64,000 nucleotides of DNA from Rhizobium rhizogenes NBRC 13257 (GCF_000696095.1 NZ_BAYX01000025.1:1-64000), one strand, 5' to 3'. Counted from the first letter of the stretch, positions 50,264 through 59,155 are shown. Notes: generated by a model not told the origin, from the letters alone. Numbers and translations are program-made.

Positions 50264-51847
50264 TCAACCTCCGTGCTTGGTCAAAACCTCGATCAGGATA
50301 GGGGTATCCGAGGACAGGGCTTCCGCCAGTACATGCTTGAATTCTTCCGCATTTCTGGCGCGATGCGCCTTTACGCCGTAACCCGTAGCGAGCGCCTGGA
50401 AGTCGATGTCCGGCACATCGAGACCGGGAACGTTTTCGACCTTCAACACTCCGGCAAACCAGCGAAGCGCACCGTAGGTGCCATTTTTCATGATGATAAA
50501 AATCGTCGGAATCTTATATTGCGCCGCGGTCCACAGCGCCTGAATGCCATAGTTCGCAGATCCGTCGCCAATAATGGCGATAACACGCCGTTCAGGTTCG
50601 GCAAGCTGGACGCCGACAGAGGCAGGCATCGCAAATCCAAGGCCGCCGGCGGCGGCGAAGTAGTAACTTCCGGGCTGGCGCATCCGGAGTCGCTCCCAAA
50701 GTGCAGCCGTTGTTGATGTCGACTCATTCAGGTAGATGGCATTTTCCGGCGCAAGATCGTCGATTATGTCAAAAACTGCTTCAGGCAGTAGCGCGCCATC
50801 GCTCGATGGTGCCCTCTCTGGACGTGGCAATGCCTCGATACCGGCGCGCGCGCCCGCAATCACGTGCTCGGAAAGGCGCTTCAAGACACCTCCAACGTCG
50901 CCAACAATTGCATCACCCATGGGCGCCCGGGCGGCCTCAAGAGCATCACAGGTCACAGAGACAAGGCTCGCGCCTTCGGGGAGCCAGGCACCAGGATCGT
51001 ATTGATGATATCGAAACACCGGTGCGCCGAAGACCAGAATAAGGTCGTGCCCACTCAATATGCGGGAGATCGAGGCAATACCCGCCGGCAGCAATCCACG
51101 AAAATTCTGGTGGGTCGTTGGGAAAGGACAGCGCGGCGCGGAGGGAGCAACCCATACCGGAGCGGCGATTTTCTCCGCGAGAGTAACAGCATAACTGTTG
51201 GCGCGCGCAGCATCTACATCGGGCCCTAGCACGATGACCGGATTGCGCGCCGACGTAATCCTATCGAGGAGCGCGGCCCACCGATGTTCGTCCGGCATTC
51301 CGGCGGCCTCGACCTTTCGCATATTGACTGCATCCGAGAAAGGTCCGGCGGGCTGATCCCAATCATTGTAGGGGATAGAGAGATATACCGGTCCCTTGGC
51401 TGGAAGCTCAGCGATGTGAAACGCACGACTGAAGGCATGCGGAACTTCCGAGGCGCTCGCGGGCTCGTAACTCCACTTGACAAGCGGCCGCGGAAGGATC
51501 GCGGCGTCGACGTTGGCCAGCAGTGGCTCCGCCCCGATCATAGCGCGTGTTTGCTGCCCTGCGGTGACGATAATAGGGGTATGCGAGTTCCAAGCGTTCG
51601 CGAGAGCCCCCATGCCGTTGCCCGTGCCGGCTGCCGAATGGAGATTGACAAGCGAGGCGTTGCCCGTCGCCTGCGCGTACCCGTCCGCCATCCCCACGAC
51701 AACTCCTTCATGGAGGCCAAGGATGTAACGGAAGTCGGCCGGAAAGTCGTTCAGGAACGGCAGCTCATTCGAGCCTGGGTTGCCGAAAACGGTGGTTAGA
51801 CCAACGCTCCTGAGCAATTCATATGTTGCCTCTCTGACTGTCTTCAA
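50264..51847 (-). CDS. mdlC: Benzoylformate decarboxylase, TTG start
   Basis: 527 residues if the TTG at 51845-51847 is the start: AAGGAGGTTG lies just before it and the resulting N-terminus (MKTVREATYELLRS) aligns with the Pseudomonas enzyme (528 residues). It converts benzoylformate to benzaldehyde and CO2 with thiamine diphosphate. Visible: the cofactor Glu in FGNPGSNELPF, the active-site His in LGLHEGVVVG, LHSAAGTGNGMGALANAW, and the ThDP motif GDGSANYGIQALWTAAQYKI. First gene of mdlCBA, divergent from a LysR gene across a 39-base palindrome. Its product feeds the aldehyde dehydrogenase at 42123. Confidence 0.93.
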   Translation of the reverse strand: MKTVREATYELLRSVGLTTVFGNPGSNELPFLNDFPADFRYILGLHEGVVVGMADGYAQATGNASLVNLHSAAGTGNGMGALANAWNSHTPIIVTAGQQTRAMIGAEPLLANVDAAILPRPLVKWSYEPASASEVPHAFSRAFHIAELPAKGPVYLSIPYNDWDQPAGPFSDAVNMRKVEAAGMPDEHRWAALLDRITSARNPVIVLGPDVDAARANSYAVTLAEKIAAPVWVAPSAPRCPFPTTHQNFRGLLPAGIASISRILSGHDLILVFGAPVFRYHQYDPGAWLPEGASLVSVTCDALEAARAPMGDAIVGDVGGVLKRLSEHVIAGARAGIEALPRPERAPSSDGALLPEAVFDIIDDLAPENAIYLNESTSTTAALWERLRMRQPGSYYFAAAGGLGFAMPASVGVQLAEPERRVIAIIGDGSANYGIQALWTAAQYKIPTIFIIMKNGTYGALRWFAGVLKVENVPGLDVPDIDFQALATGYGVKAHRARNAEEFKHVLAEALSSDTPILIEVLTKHGG

Positions 51848-51909
51848 CACAACCTCCTTCGTTTGAAGGCAGTCAAAACTAAAACAATTATTAGTCAAAT
51901 CGCGATTGT

Positions 51910-51948
51910 TTTGATTAAGATATAGATTGTATCTATATTTTAATCAAA
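51910..51948. promoter_or_regulatory. 39-base near-perfect palindrome in the mdlC-lysR promoter
   Basis: Arms TTTGATTAAGATATAGAT and ATCTATATTTTAATCAAA around a TGT centre, with one mismatched pair. It is 63-101 bases upstream of mdlC and 18 bases before the LysR start. Size and place fit the main LysR binding site, and the repeat may also form the overlapping promoters. Confidence 0.75.
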
Positions 51949-51966
51949 GAGAACGATGGAGAGGCG

Positions 51967-52857
51967 ATGACTGACCTAAATTTGATCCGTGCGTTCATCG
52001 CGATCTACGAGACGGAGAGTGTCAGCGGCGCGGCTGTCAAGCTCAACCTTACACAACCGTCGGTGAGTCACGCCTTGGGCCGCTTGAGGGATATGCTGGA
52101 CGATACGCTCTTCACCCGCACCCGCGACGGCATGAAGCCGACCTTTGTAGCCGAACGGATGTACGGCATTTTTCGATCCGCTCTTTCAGAGATTGAAACC
52201 GCCATAGCCAGCCGGTGGAACTTCGATCCGAAGTCTTCCAATCAAGTTTTCAAATTGGCATTCTCCGACCTAGGCGAAATGACATTCTTGCCGCACATTT
52301 TGCCGCGCCTAAGCCGGGAGGCGCCCAAAATCGGCATCGAGGTTGTCGAACTTGAAGTCGAGAAACTGGATGACTGGTTCGCAACCGGCAAAATTGATGC
52401 GGCGATCTTCAATTCCACAAGTGCAAAAGTGCAATCTCGCTCAGAGCCCATCTTCCAAGAGCACTACGTTTGCCTTGTTAGCGCCCGGCACCCGCGAATT
52501 CGCGACCAAATCTCCCTTGAGCAATATTTATCCGAAGGGCATATCGTCGTTTCCTCCCATTCCGGGCATCGTCAAGTCGAGGATCAGATTCGGGCGATTG
52601 GTGCGACCCGACAGGTTTCCCTACGATTGCCTCACTTTATTGGCCTTCACGACATCGTCGCGAAAACCGAGTTGCTCGCGACACTTCCATCTCGCACGGC
52701 CCACATGTTTGCGGGTAGCGGTATGGTGAGATATTGCACAATTCCACTTCCGATCCCTGAATTTGAAGTCAGGTTGCATTGGAGAGAGACAGATGGCGAG
52801 ATCGAGGCTCAGGCCTGGCTGCGCGAGATTTTGAAATCATGTCTGCAAGGCCTATAG
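51967..52857 (+). CDS. LysR-family regulator, probably of the mandelate operon
   Basis: 296 residues. The LysR helix-turn-helix is at about 1-60 (LNLIRAFIAIYETESVSGAA, KLNLTQPSVSHALGRLRDML), then the effector domain. Similar to the NahR/LinR/PcpR-like branch that starts with DLNL and responds to aromatic acids. Divergent from mdlC across the 39-base palindrome. Ligand probably mandelate or benzoylformate, by position only. Confidence 0.87.
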   Translation: MTDLNLIRAFIAIYETESVSGAAVKLNLTQPSVSHALGRLRDMLDDTLFTRTRDGMKPTFVAERMYGIFRSALSEIETAIASRWNFDPKSSNQVFKLAFSDLGEMTFLPHILPRLSREAPKIGIEVVELEVEKLDDWFATGKIDAAIFNSTSAKVQSRSEPIFQEHYVCLVSARHPRIRDQISLEQYLSEGHIVVSSHSGHRQVEDQIRAIGATRQVSLRLPHFIGLHDIVAKTELLATLPSRTAHMFAGSGMVRYCTIPLPIPEFEVRLHWRETDGEIEAQAWLREILKSCLQGL

Positions 52858-53020
52858 TCTATTTCTGCCGAAACGAATTGATATTATCCGCGGTGGCTGA
52901 TCGAGAGGGCAGAACAGACGCCAGACGTCAGCGGCATATATACTGGTAGCAGGCATAGGCAGAACGGCGTCTTGAAAGCAGAAGCCGGCATAGACTTCTG
53001 AGTGAGCATCGGCATCATTT

Positions 53021-54115
53021 TCAGAGAGAGCTTATCGCCACCAGATTCTTGCTGCCATGCTCCTTGTCCGGAACGCGCGGCCCAGGATAGTTTTCAAGGA
53101 TGAACTGCAAAACTCCATAGGAAAATTCACCGTCGGAATCCTCCGTCTTCGGCGAGAATGCTCGAGGGTCGACTGTAGCTATTACCAGACCCTCCACTTC
53201 GTGCGGGATCAGGTTTCCGATTTCAGCTCCATCGCCCCCATATATTCTGGCGTGACCACCCCCCTTGGGCACCCATCTGCTCGCAGGGATTTCCTGAAAT
53301 CTTGAATATGCTTCGTCGCCCACAATGCTGCAGGGAACGATTGTGACGGCGCTGGTAATTGTCGCGTAGTAGCGCGCCGCGGCGAGATTGACTGCAGGAC
53401 CGGCCCAATTGAACCCGTTGGCCTCCGGCAGTATGGGCCAAGCACCGATATGGATGTGTTCCATCTGTGACTGGAGAATATAAGTCATTTGCGGATGCAT
53501 ATGCTCCCAGCAACTAAGCGAGCCAACGCGACCAATCTCTGTCTCGTAGACGCTCAGGCCCGACACATCGCCGTCACTCCATACAGTTCTTTCGCCACCA
53601 GACGGACGAAGCTTGCGACGGATTTGTACAGGTCTGCCATCTGCCCCGATCAATGCCTGTCCCATATAGAGGTAATCGCCTTCCAGTTCGCTGTACCCAA
53701 GCGACACGAAAATTTTCTCGCGTGCGGCGGCCTCCAGAAGTAACCGCCACTCATCACTGCCTATCTTCAGCGAGTTGGCGACGTATTGCTTCAGATAGGC
53801 CTTCTTCCATTGTTCCGATTCGTGACCGAACGGATACCCGGGCAGCCATAATTCCGGGAAGGCAATAAGCTTGGCTCCGGCACTCGCAGCTTCTCCGATC
53901 AAGCGGATCGTCTTGTCGACGCCGCCTTTGAGATCAAGGTAGACCGCTTCTGCCTGCACGGCGGCAACCTTGAACTCCTCCGTCAGGCGACTTCCCGGCA
54001 AAGCATGTCCGGATGCGGATTGCGCCGCGTCGGCAGCATGCACATCCTGTGCTAGACGAGTAAGATAAAGGGCGGCGGCAGATGCCCCCAGCATTTGTCG
54101 TCTTGAAATATCCAT
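53021..54115 (-). CDS. Nitrilase with twin-arginine signal peptide
   Basis: 364 residues from ATG 54113-54115; the frame runs 19 codons further but no start there has a clear ribosome site. The N-terminus ISRRQMLGASAAALYLTRLA, ending near HAADA, is a typical Tat signal. Mature nitrilase domain: AFPELWLPGYPFG (catalytic Glu, about 88), QIRRKLRPSGGERT (Lys) and GSLSCWEHMHPQMTY (Cys). Nitrilases convert nitriles to acids and ammonia and are normally cytoplasmic, so an exported one is unusual. It follows the other nitrilase (54188) by 72 bases and is probably co-transcribed. Confidence 0.82.
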   Translation of the reverse strand: MDISRRQMLGASAAALYLTRLAQDVHAADAAQSASGHALPGSRLTEEFKVAAVQAEAVYLDLKGGVDKTIRLIGEAASAGAKLIAFPELWLPGYPFGHESEQWKKAYLKQYVANSLKIGSDEWRLLLEAAAREKIFVSLGYSELEGDYLYMGQALIGADGRPVQIRRKLRPSGGERTVWSDGDVSGLSVYETEIGRVGSLSCWEHMHPQMTYILQSQMEHIHIGAWPILPEANGFNWAGPAVNLAAARYYATITSAVTIVPCSIVGDEAYSRFQEIPASRWVPKGGGHARIYGGDGAEIGNLIPHEVEGLVIATVDPRAFSPKTEDSDGEFSYGVLQFILENYPGPRVPDKEHGSKNLVAISSL

Positions 54116-54187
54116 TTGTGTTCTCATGTTTTTGAGAAGCGAACCCGGATTGACAACCTTTACGGCAGCCAATCCGTAGCCGTCGCG

Positions 54188-55162
54188 TTATTCGATTTCT
54201 GTGTAGTCCGTCTCGAAAGGATGGACACGCTGTTGTACATTCCGGTTGAACAGGAGGCGGAGAACATCCGGGCGGGAATAGTGGCCTACCGGGTCATAGG
54301 CAGCCTTCGCCACCCCGATGAACCCGAGGTCCACCTCAGCATACATCACACCCTCCTCATTTTCGGGAATTGCCTTGGCTAGGGGCGCGCCGTCGGGACC
54401 GAAGATCATCGTGAAACCTCCGCCTTCAAGAAGCAGATTCTGCTTCGAGGGAGTGTCCACCAGCATCTCTATCATCGACTTCGAGACAATCGCGCACGGC
54501 GCAAGCACGTAGCACTGCCCTTCAAGCGCATAAACCTGGCTGGCGGCGAGATTTGCTTCGGCGCTCAATTGAAACGCTGCACCGCGATAGACTGAGAAAC
54601 TTGGCCAACTCGCGATATGGATCTGCTCATTTTGTGAGAACATTGCATATTTTGAGAGCGGCTGGATGTGTTCCGCGCAACAAAGCGCACCCATGCGCCC
54701 GAGTTCCGTTGTGTGAACGGCGATATGCGATCCGTCACCCTCGCCAAAGACTGTCCGCTCAGCATGGGTAGGCTTGAGCTTGCGACGGTTGCCAATGATT
54801 TCACCTTTGTCGCTGAAGATCGCCTGAGCGATGTACAGGCTTCCGCCTGCCCGTTCCGTGAAACCCATGACAACGTGGATAGAGTTGACCGCGGCCGCCT
54901 CGCGCAGTCGCTCGTAGTGCGCGTCGCCGACTTCCATAGCGTTGGCGAAGTATCTGCCAACAAACTGCATTCCCCAAGCCGGCGAATCCAGCCAGATCCA
55001 CCAAGGGTAGCCGGGAAGCCAGACTTCCGGGAAGGCAATAAGCGAGGCGCCGTTCCGGGCTGCTTCCTCAATGAGGGAGATTGCCTTGTCGACACCCTTC
55101 GCGATATCCAGAAATTCCGGTGCTGCTTGCACAGCAGCAACTTTGTAAGCTATTTTGACCAT
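54188..55162 (-). CDS. Arylacetonitrilase-type nitrilase
   Basis: 324 residues. It should convert an arylacetonitrile such as mandelonitrile to the acid (mandelate) and ammonia. Catalytic triad: Glu46 in LIAFPEVWLPGYP, Lys in NRRKLKPTHAERT (about 128-130), Cys162 in GALCCAEHIQPL. The residue after the active Cys is Ala where most nitrilases have Trp; the same Cys-Ala pair, and much of the sequence, is found in the Pseudomonas fluorescens EBC191 arylacetonitrilase as I recall it. That position is known to influence amide formation and enantioselectivity. Located between mdlCBA and a divergent AraC gene. Confidence 0.9.
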   Translation of the reverse strand: MVKIAYKVAAVQAAPEFLDIAKGVDKAISLIEEAARNGASLIAFPEVWLPGYPWWIWLDSPAWGMQFVGRYFANAMEVGDAHYERLREAAAVNSIHVVMGFTERAGGSLYIAQAIFSDKGEIIGNRRKLKPTHAERTVFGEGDGSHIAVHTTELGRMGALCCAEHIQPLSKYAMFSQNEQIHIASWPSFSVYRGAAFQLSAEANLAASQVYALEGQCYVLAPCAIVSKSMIEMLVDTPSKQNLLLEGGGFTMIFGPDGAPLAKAIPENEEGVMYAEVDLGFIGVAKAAYDPVGHYSRPDVLRLLFNRNVQQRVHPFETDYTEIE

Positions 55163-55340
55163 GTGGCCCTCTCTTTGCTCCCCTTGACCCTACAGGCATC
55201 GCATAACGGACTGCGGAGCGCTTGGTCATGAGGGCCGCGATCCTTGTCTCACATGGCCATCTGGATTGCGGCGGCACGTTTCTTGCTTGGTATTGAGATG
55301 CTCATGACAGCAGCCACATGAGTGCCGTGAGTTTGTAGGG

Positions 55341-56246
55341 ATGATTCAGGACGCGAATACGCTATCGGTGTGGAGAGAACAGCTCTGGTCGACTTACGTT
55401 CGACTTGAGAGCAAGAGTGATGCGCGCGATTTTTATGGGAGAGTCGTCGAGTTTATTCCCGGAACCCATAGCCTAAGCCTTGTGGACTCCACGAGCCAAT
55501 TGACAGAGCGCACGAGGCATCACGTCCGCACCGATCATCAGGAGGTCGTGCTGGTTGCATTCCAGTTGGCAGGTCAGGGATTCGTCACGCAAGATGACCG
55601 TGAGTCTAGGACGATACCAGGCCAATTCGTATTCTACGAAAGTGGGCGGCCCTATTCCCTCTCCTTCGAGGGGCCTTTCAAACAGCTGGTGCTGCGCGTG
55701 AATCGGGACAAATTCCTATCCAGGCTTCCGGGGCTCGGCAATCTCACGGCGCGCACATTTGAGGCCAGGCACGGTTGTGGCGCCGTAGCACTCGATTTCC
55801 TACGCAGTCTCGCTGCTCGCGGCCCCGGTATTTGTGATGCTCAGCTTGCATTGATGGAGCGTGTAGCGAGCGATCTCGTTGCCGGAAGCATACTATCTTT
55901 GACAACCGCCGTTTCCCCTCGTCGGGCCGTTTTCGAGCGACTTCGAACCCGTATTATCGAAGAGGTCAGGGATCCATCCTTCGACCCATTGGATATGGCG
56001 ACGATTGCCGGGATGTCTTCACGTTCGTTGCGCCGTCTCTGTGCTGAAAATGGTACGTCCCCGGGGCAATTGATACTGCAAACGCGACTGCAAGGCGTGA
56101 AGGATGATCTCTCGACTGGCACCAACGCGAAAAGAACCGTCAGTGACATCGCCTTGAGCTGGGGATTCAACGACATGAGCCACTTCAATCATTCCTTCAA
56201 AGCAGCATACGGAATCCCACCCTCAAGGATGCGCATCTCAAACTAG
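55341..56246 (+). CDS. AraC-family regulator (2), NitR/FeaR-like
   Basis: 301 residues. An AraC-binding-like N-terminal domain (about 30-190, with VLVAFQLAGQGFVTQDDRES and PGQFVFYESGRPYSLSFEG) precedes the DNA-binding domain with FDPLDMATIAGMSSRSLRRL and VSDIALSWGFNDMSHFNHSF. The domain type occurs in NitR, the activator of Rhodococcus nitrilase genes, and in FeaR. It is divergent from the arylacetonitrilase gene, 178 bases apart, so nitrilase control is the obvious role. Confidence 0.87.
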   Translation: MIQDANTLSVWREQLWSTYVRLESKSDARDFYGRVVEFIPGTHSLSLVDSTSQLTERTRHHVRTDHQEVVLVAFQLAGQGFVTQDDRESRTIPGQFVFYESGRPYSLSFEGPFKQLVLRVNRDKFLSRLPGLGNLTARTFEARHGCGAVALDFLRSLAARGPGICDAQLALMERVASDLVAGSILSLTTAVSPRRAVFERLRTRIIEEVRDPSFDPLDMATIAGMSSRSLRRLCAENGTSPGQLILQTRLQGVKDDLSTGTNAKRTVSDIALSWGFNDMSHFNHSFKAAYGIPPSRMRISN

Positions 56247-56395
56247 ACAGAATCTCAGTTGTCGTTTCACAGGAGATGCAAACCCAAGTTTCCAGATTGC
56301 CTCAGGGCGTAGGATGGCCCTTGCATCCCCCAGCACGACGGCAGGGGAAGCGTCCTGTTCGACCTAATCACGATTCTCACAAAAGCCTATTGCTC

Positions 56396-57091
56396 TTACT
56401 GGGCCACCTCGGTGGCTGCCTCATCGATAAGGCCCGCGACCTCGACAGACTTCGATATAAGCGACGCATGACTTGCCTTTAAGGTAATGACCTTTCGGGC
56501 ATTCAGGCGCTTCGACATCGCCACCTGATTTTCAGGCGTAATCATCCGGTCCTCGCTGGATATTTGATACCAGGACGGCTTCCTCTTCCAGGCTGGGGCG
56601 GTAACGGTGTCTCCAGAAGTACTGGCCAACGGCGCCTTTTGGGTAGCGGCCATGACGAGAGCCTCCTCAGGCGTCATATCCTGGCAGAAGCTTTCATGGA
56701 GTTTATCGGCCTTGAGCCAGAGGTAACCATCGCTGTCCGGCTCGATATTGGCCATCGCCGCTGGGGGATGCTGCCGGGTGATGCCGCCCGGACTTTCGCC
56801 GGCGTCGGGCGCGAAGGCGGCGATATAGACGAGCCCTACCACATTCGGCTGATCCCCGACTTCCGTTATGACCGCACCGCCATATGAATGGCCCACCAGC
56901 AAGACAGGCCCTTTCTGTTGGGCCACCATTTTGCGTGTGCGTTCGGCGTCCTCCGCCAGAGACGTCAATGGCAGTTCGACGGCGTGAATGGACTGATGGC
57001 CCTTACGCGCCAACTCGAGGACCACTTTGCCCCAATGTGCCGCTCCACCCCAGAAACCGTGCACCAGAATAATCGTGGGTTTATTTGTCAA
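56396..57091 (-). CDS. Alpha/beta hydrolase of the AB_hydrolase_6 type (hydroxynitrile-lyase/esterase fold)
   Basis: 231 residues. Oxyanion motif TIILVHGFWGGAAHW (6-20), nucleophile elbow VLLVGHSYGGAVITE (about 64-78), and the histidine in ITLKASHASLIS near the C-terminus. The group contains bacterial esterases and the plant methylesterases and hydroxynitrile lyases. No lyase-specific residue can be claimed. It is convergent with the AraC (2) gene and lies next to the nitrilase locus, so action on a cyanohydrin or an ester of the pathway is possible. Confidence 0.8.
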   Translation of the reverse strand: MTNKPTIILVHGFWGGAAHWGKVVLELARKGHQSIHAVELPLTSLAEDAERTRKMVAQQKGPVLLVGHSYGGAVITEVGDQPNVVGLVYIAAFAPDAGESPGGITRQHPPAAMANIEPDSDGYLWLKADKLHESFCQDMTPEEALVMAATQKAPLASTSGDTVTAPAWKRKPSWYQISSEDRMITPENQVAMSKRLNARKVITLKASHASLISKSVEVAGLIDEAATEVAQ

Positions 57092-57733
57092 AATTCTCTC
57101 CTGTTATCCTGAAAGAGGGCGATACGATCCGTAAACGATGAGTCGCATGACGAGAATGGAAATGATCAGGTTCCCTTCCCTACCTTGTAGAAACATTGAC
57201 TGCAGCCAGCACAAAGTATCCGATAACATTCGACGGGATCCGAAAGTCTTGGCATTTCGATCGAATTTCCCTGATTCCATAGAAAATGTACAACGGCTGC
57301 GGTTTGCGGATCAACCTCCCAGCCTGCTGTTGCCGTCTGCGACGATCGGCCGTATTTCCGATCACAGCGCGAATGATATTGTCGTCAATGTCATTATTGA
57401 TTGCAATCAATATAGATACATTTTCTCTATTGATTCGGTATGATATGGTGGCACCCGGCGTCGCCACGCGGCGAGATCGGGAGGGGTTTCAAGCCCCTGC
57501 AACAAGGGACATCGTCCATTGGAAGGGACAATAATGACCGCGCAATGCATTGGAGCGACCGTCCCTCGGGCACCCCCACGACCGGTCTTCGACAGACCGA
57601 AGACGCTCGCCAATGATGTCAACTTCACGGTCGACGCGACGCAGAAGCAGGCAGTGCCTTCCAGCAAGACATCATCCGGCGAAGATCGGATATATCTTGC
57701 TTGCGCCTCGGCAATCTCCAACGGTGGGCACCC
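57092..57733. other. Long region upstream of cioA
   Basis: About 640 bases between the hydrolase start and cioA. It contains a perfect FNR/FixK box at 57397-57410, a possible -10 TATGAT at 57439-57444, a small hairpin AGGGG-TTTCAAG-CCCCT at 57482-57498, and a possible short leader frame from 57534. The implied cioA leader of about 280 bases is long. Confidence 0.5.
57397..57410. promoter_or_regulatory. FNR/FixK-type box TTGAT-TGCA-ATCAA
   Basis: Perfect match to TTGAT-N4-ATCAA. A TATGAT at 57439-57444 lies at a distance that fits activation by a bound FNR/FixK dimer. It suggests that the downstream bd-type oxidase operon responds to low oxygen. Confidence 0.7.
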
Positions 57734-57746
57734 ATGCTTGGACTAA
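57534..57746 (+). CDS. Possible small leader ORF overlapping cioA start
   Basis: 70 residues from ATG 57534 with GGAAGG about 8 bases before it, ending 13 bases inside cioA in another frame. The protein (MTAQCIGATVPRAPPRPVFD...) has no recognised family. cioA itself lacks a clear ribosome site, so translation of this frame could be coupled to cioA. It may equally be a chance frame. Confidence 0.3.
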   Translation: MTAQCIGATVPRAPPRPVFDRPKTLANDVNFTVDATQKQAVPSSKTSSGEDRIYLACASAISNGGHPCLD

Positions 57747-59155
57747 CAGCACTCGAACTCGCCCGAATTCAATTCGGCTTCACGATTTCGTTTCATATCA
57801 TCTTCCCGGCGATCACCATCGGGCTGGCGAGCTATCTCGCCGTCCTGGAGGGTCTCTGGCTTTGGAAGAAAGATGCGGTCTATCGCGACCTCTATCATTT
57901 CTGGTCGCAGATCTTCGCCGTGAATTTCGCCATGGGCGTCGTGTCCGGCCTGGTGATGGCCTACCAGTTCGGAACGAACTGGAGTTACTTTTCCGCTTTC
58001 GCCGGAAGCATCACCGGGCCGCTTCTGACCTATGAAGTGCTGACCGCCTTTTTTCTCGAGGCCGGGTTTCTCGGCGTCATGCTGTTCGGCTGGAACAAAG
58101 TCGGACCCGGCCTGCATTTTCTGGCGACAATCATGGTCGCCATCGGAACGCTGATATCGACGACCTGGATTCTCGCATCCAACAGCTGGATGCAGACGCC
58201 GCAAGGCTTCGAGATCATCGATGGGCGGGTCATTCCCGTCGACTGGCTGAAGGTTATCTTCAATCCCTCCTTTCCCTACCGCCTTGCCCATATGACGGTT
58301 GCGGCCTATCTGGCGACCGCTCTGTTCGTGGCCGCCTCTGGCGCCTGGCATGTCCTGAACGGCCGCGCGACCGCCGCAACGCGCACCATGTTGTCCATGG
58401 CTCTGTGGATGGTGCTGATTGTCTCGCCGCTGCAAATCGCGATCGGCGATGCTCATGGCCTAAACACACTCGAACATCAACCGGCAAAGATCGCGGCGAT
58501 GGAGGGCCACTGGGAGAACAAGCCAGGCGAAAGCGTTCCCCTCATCCTGTTCGGCTGGCCGGACATGCAGGCGGAGACCACACGTTACGCCATTGAGATC
58601 CCTTACCTCGGCAGCCTCATCCTGACGCATGACCTGAATGGCCGGATCCCGGGGCTCAAGGAATTCGCGCCGGAGGACCGGCCGAATTCCACCATCGTCT
58701 TCTGGAGCTTCCGGATCATGGTCGGCCTTGGAATGCTCATGCTTCTTCTCGGCGTAAGCGGCCTTTGGATCCGGTGGCGCAAGCGGCTGTTTGATGCCCC
58801 CTGGTTCCTGCGTTTTGCCGTATTGATGGGGCCAACGGGGCTGATCGCCATTCTGGCCGGCTGGTTCACCACGGAGATCGGGCGCCAGCCCTGGATTGTC
58901 TACGGGATCATGCGAACGAAGGATGCCGTTTCCAATCATTCGGCGCTGACGCTATCGACCACACTGGTTGTCTTTATCGTCATGTATGCCGCCGTCTTCG
59001 GCACGGGCATCAGTTACATGCTCAAACTCGTCGCCAAGGGTCCGCAGCCTCATGACGGCGGCGGCCACGGTCCCGATGAAGACGGTCAGTCCAAGCGTCC
59101 TGCCCGACCACTATCGGCCGCGCCTGACACTATCGACCCTTCAATCGTGTCATAG
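57734..59155 (+). CDS. cioA: Cyanide-insensitive bd-type quinol oxidase subunit I
   Basis: 473 residues from ATG 57734, shorter than E. coli CydA because the Q-loop is short, as in Pseudomonas CioA. Quinol oxidase subunit with the haem b ligands: His21 in FTISFHIIFPAITIG, LTYEVLTAFFLEAGFLGVML (Glu residues of the b595/d site), WILASNSWMQTPQG, and FTTEIGRQPWIVYG (GRQPW). It shares long stretches with P. aeruginosa CioA as I recall it. Reduces O2 with quinol and resists cyanide in the Pseudomonas case. First of three genes. Confidence 0.9.
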   Translation: MLGLTALELARIQFGFTISFHIIFPAITIGLASYLAVLEGLWLWKKDAVYRDLYHFWSQIFAVNFAMGVVSGLVMAYQFGTNWSYFSAFAGSITGPLLTYEVLTAFFLEAGFLGVMLFGWNKVGPGLHFLATIMVAIGTLISTTWILASNSWMQTPQGFEIIDGRVIPVDWLKVIFNPSFPYRLAHMTVAAYLATALFVAASGAWHVLNGRATAATRTMLSMALWMVLIVSPLQIAIGDAHGLNTLEHQPAKIAAMEGHWENKPGESVPLILFGWPDMQAETTRYAIEIPYLGSLILTHDLNGRIPGLKEFAPEDRPNSTIVFWSFRIMVGLGMLMLLLGVSGLWIRWRKRLFDAPWFLRFAVLMGPTGLIAILAGWFTTEIGRQPWIVYGIMRTKDAVSNHSALTLSTTLVVFIVMYAAVFGTGISYMLKLVAKGPQPHDGGGHGPDEDGQSKRPARPLSAAPDTIDPSIVS

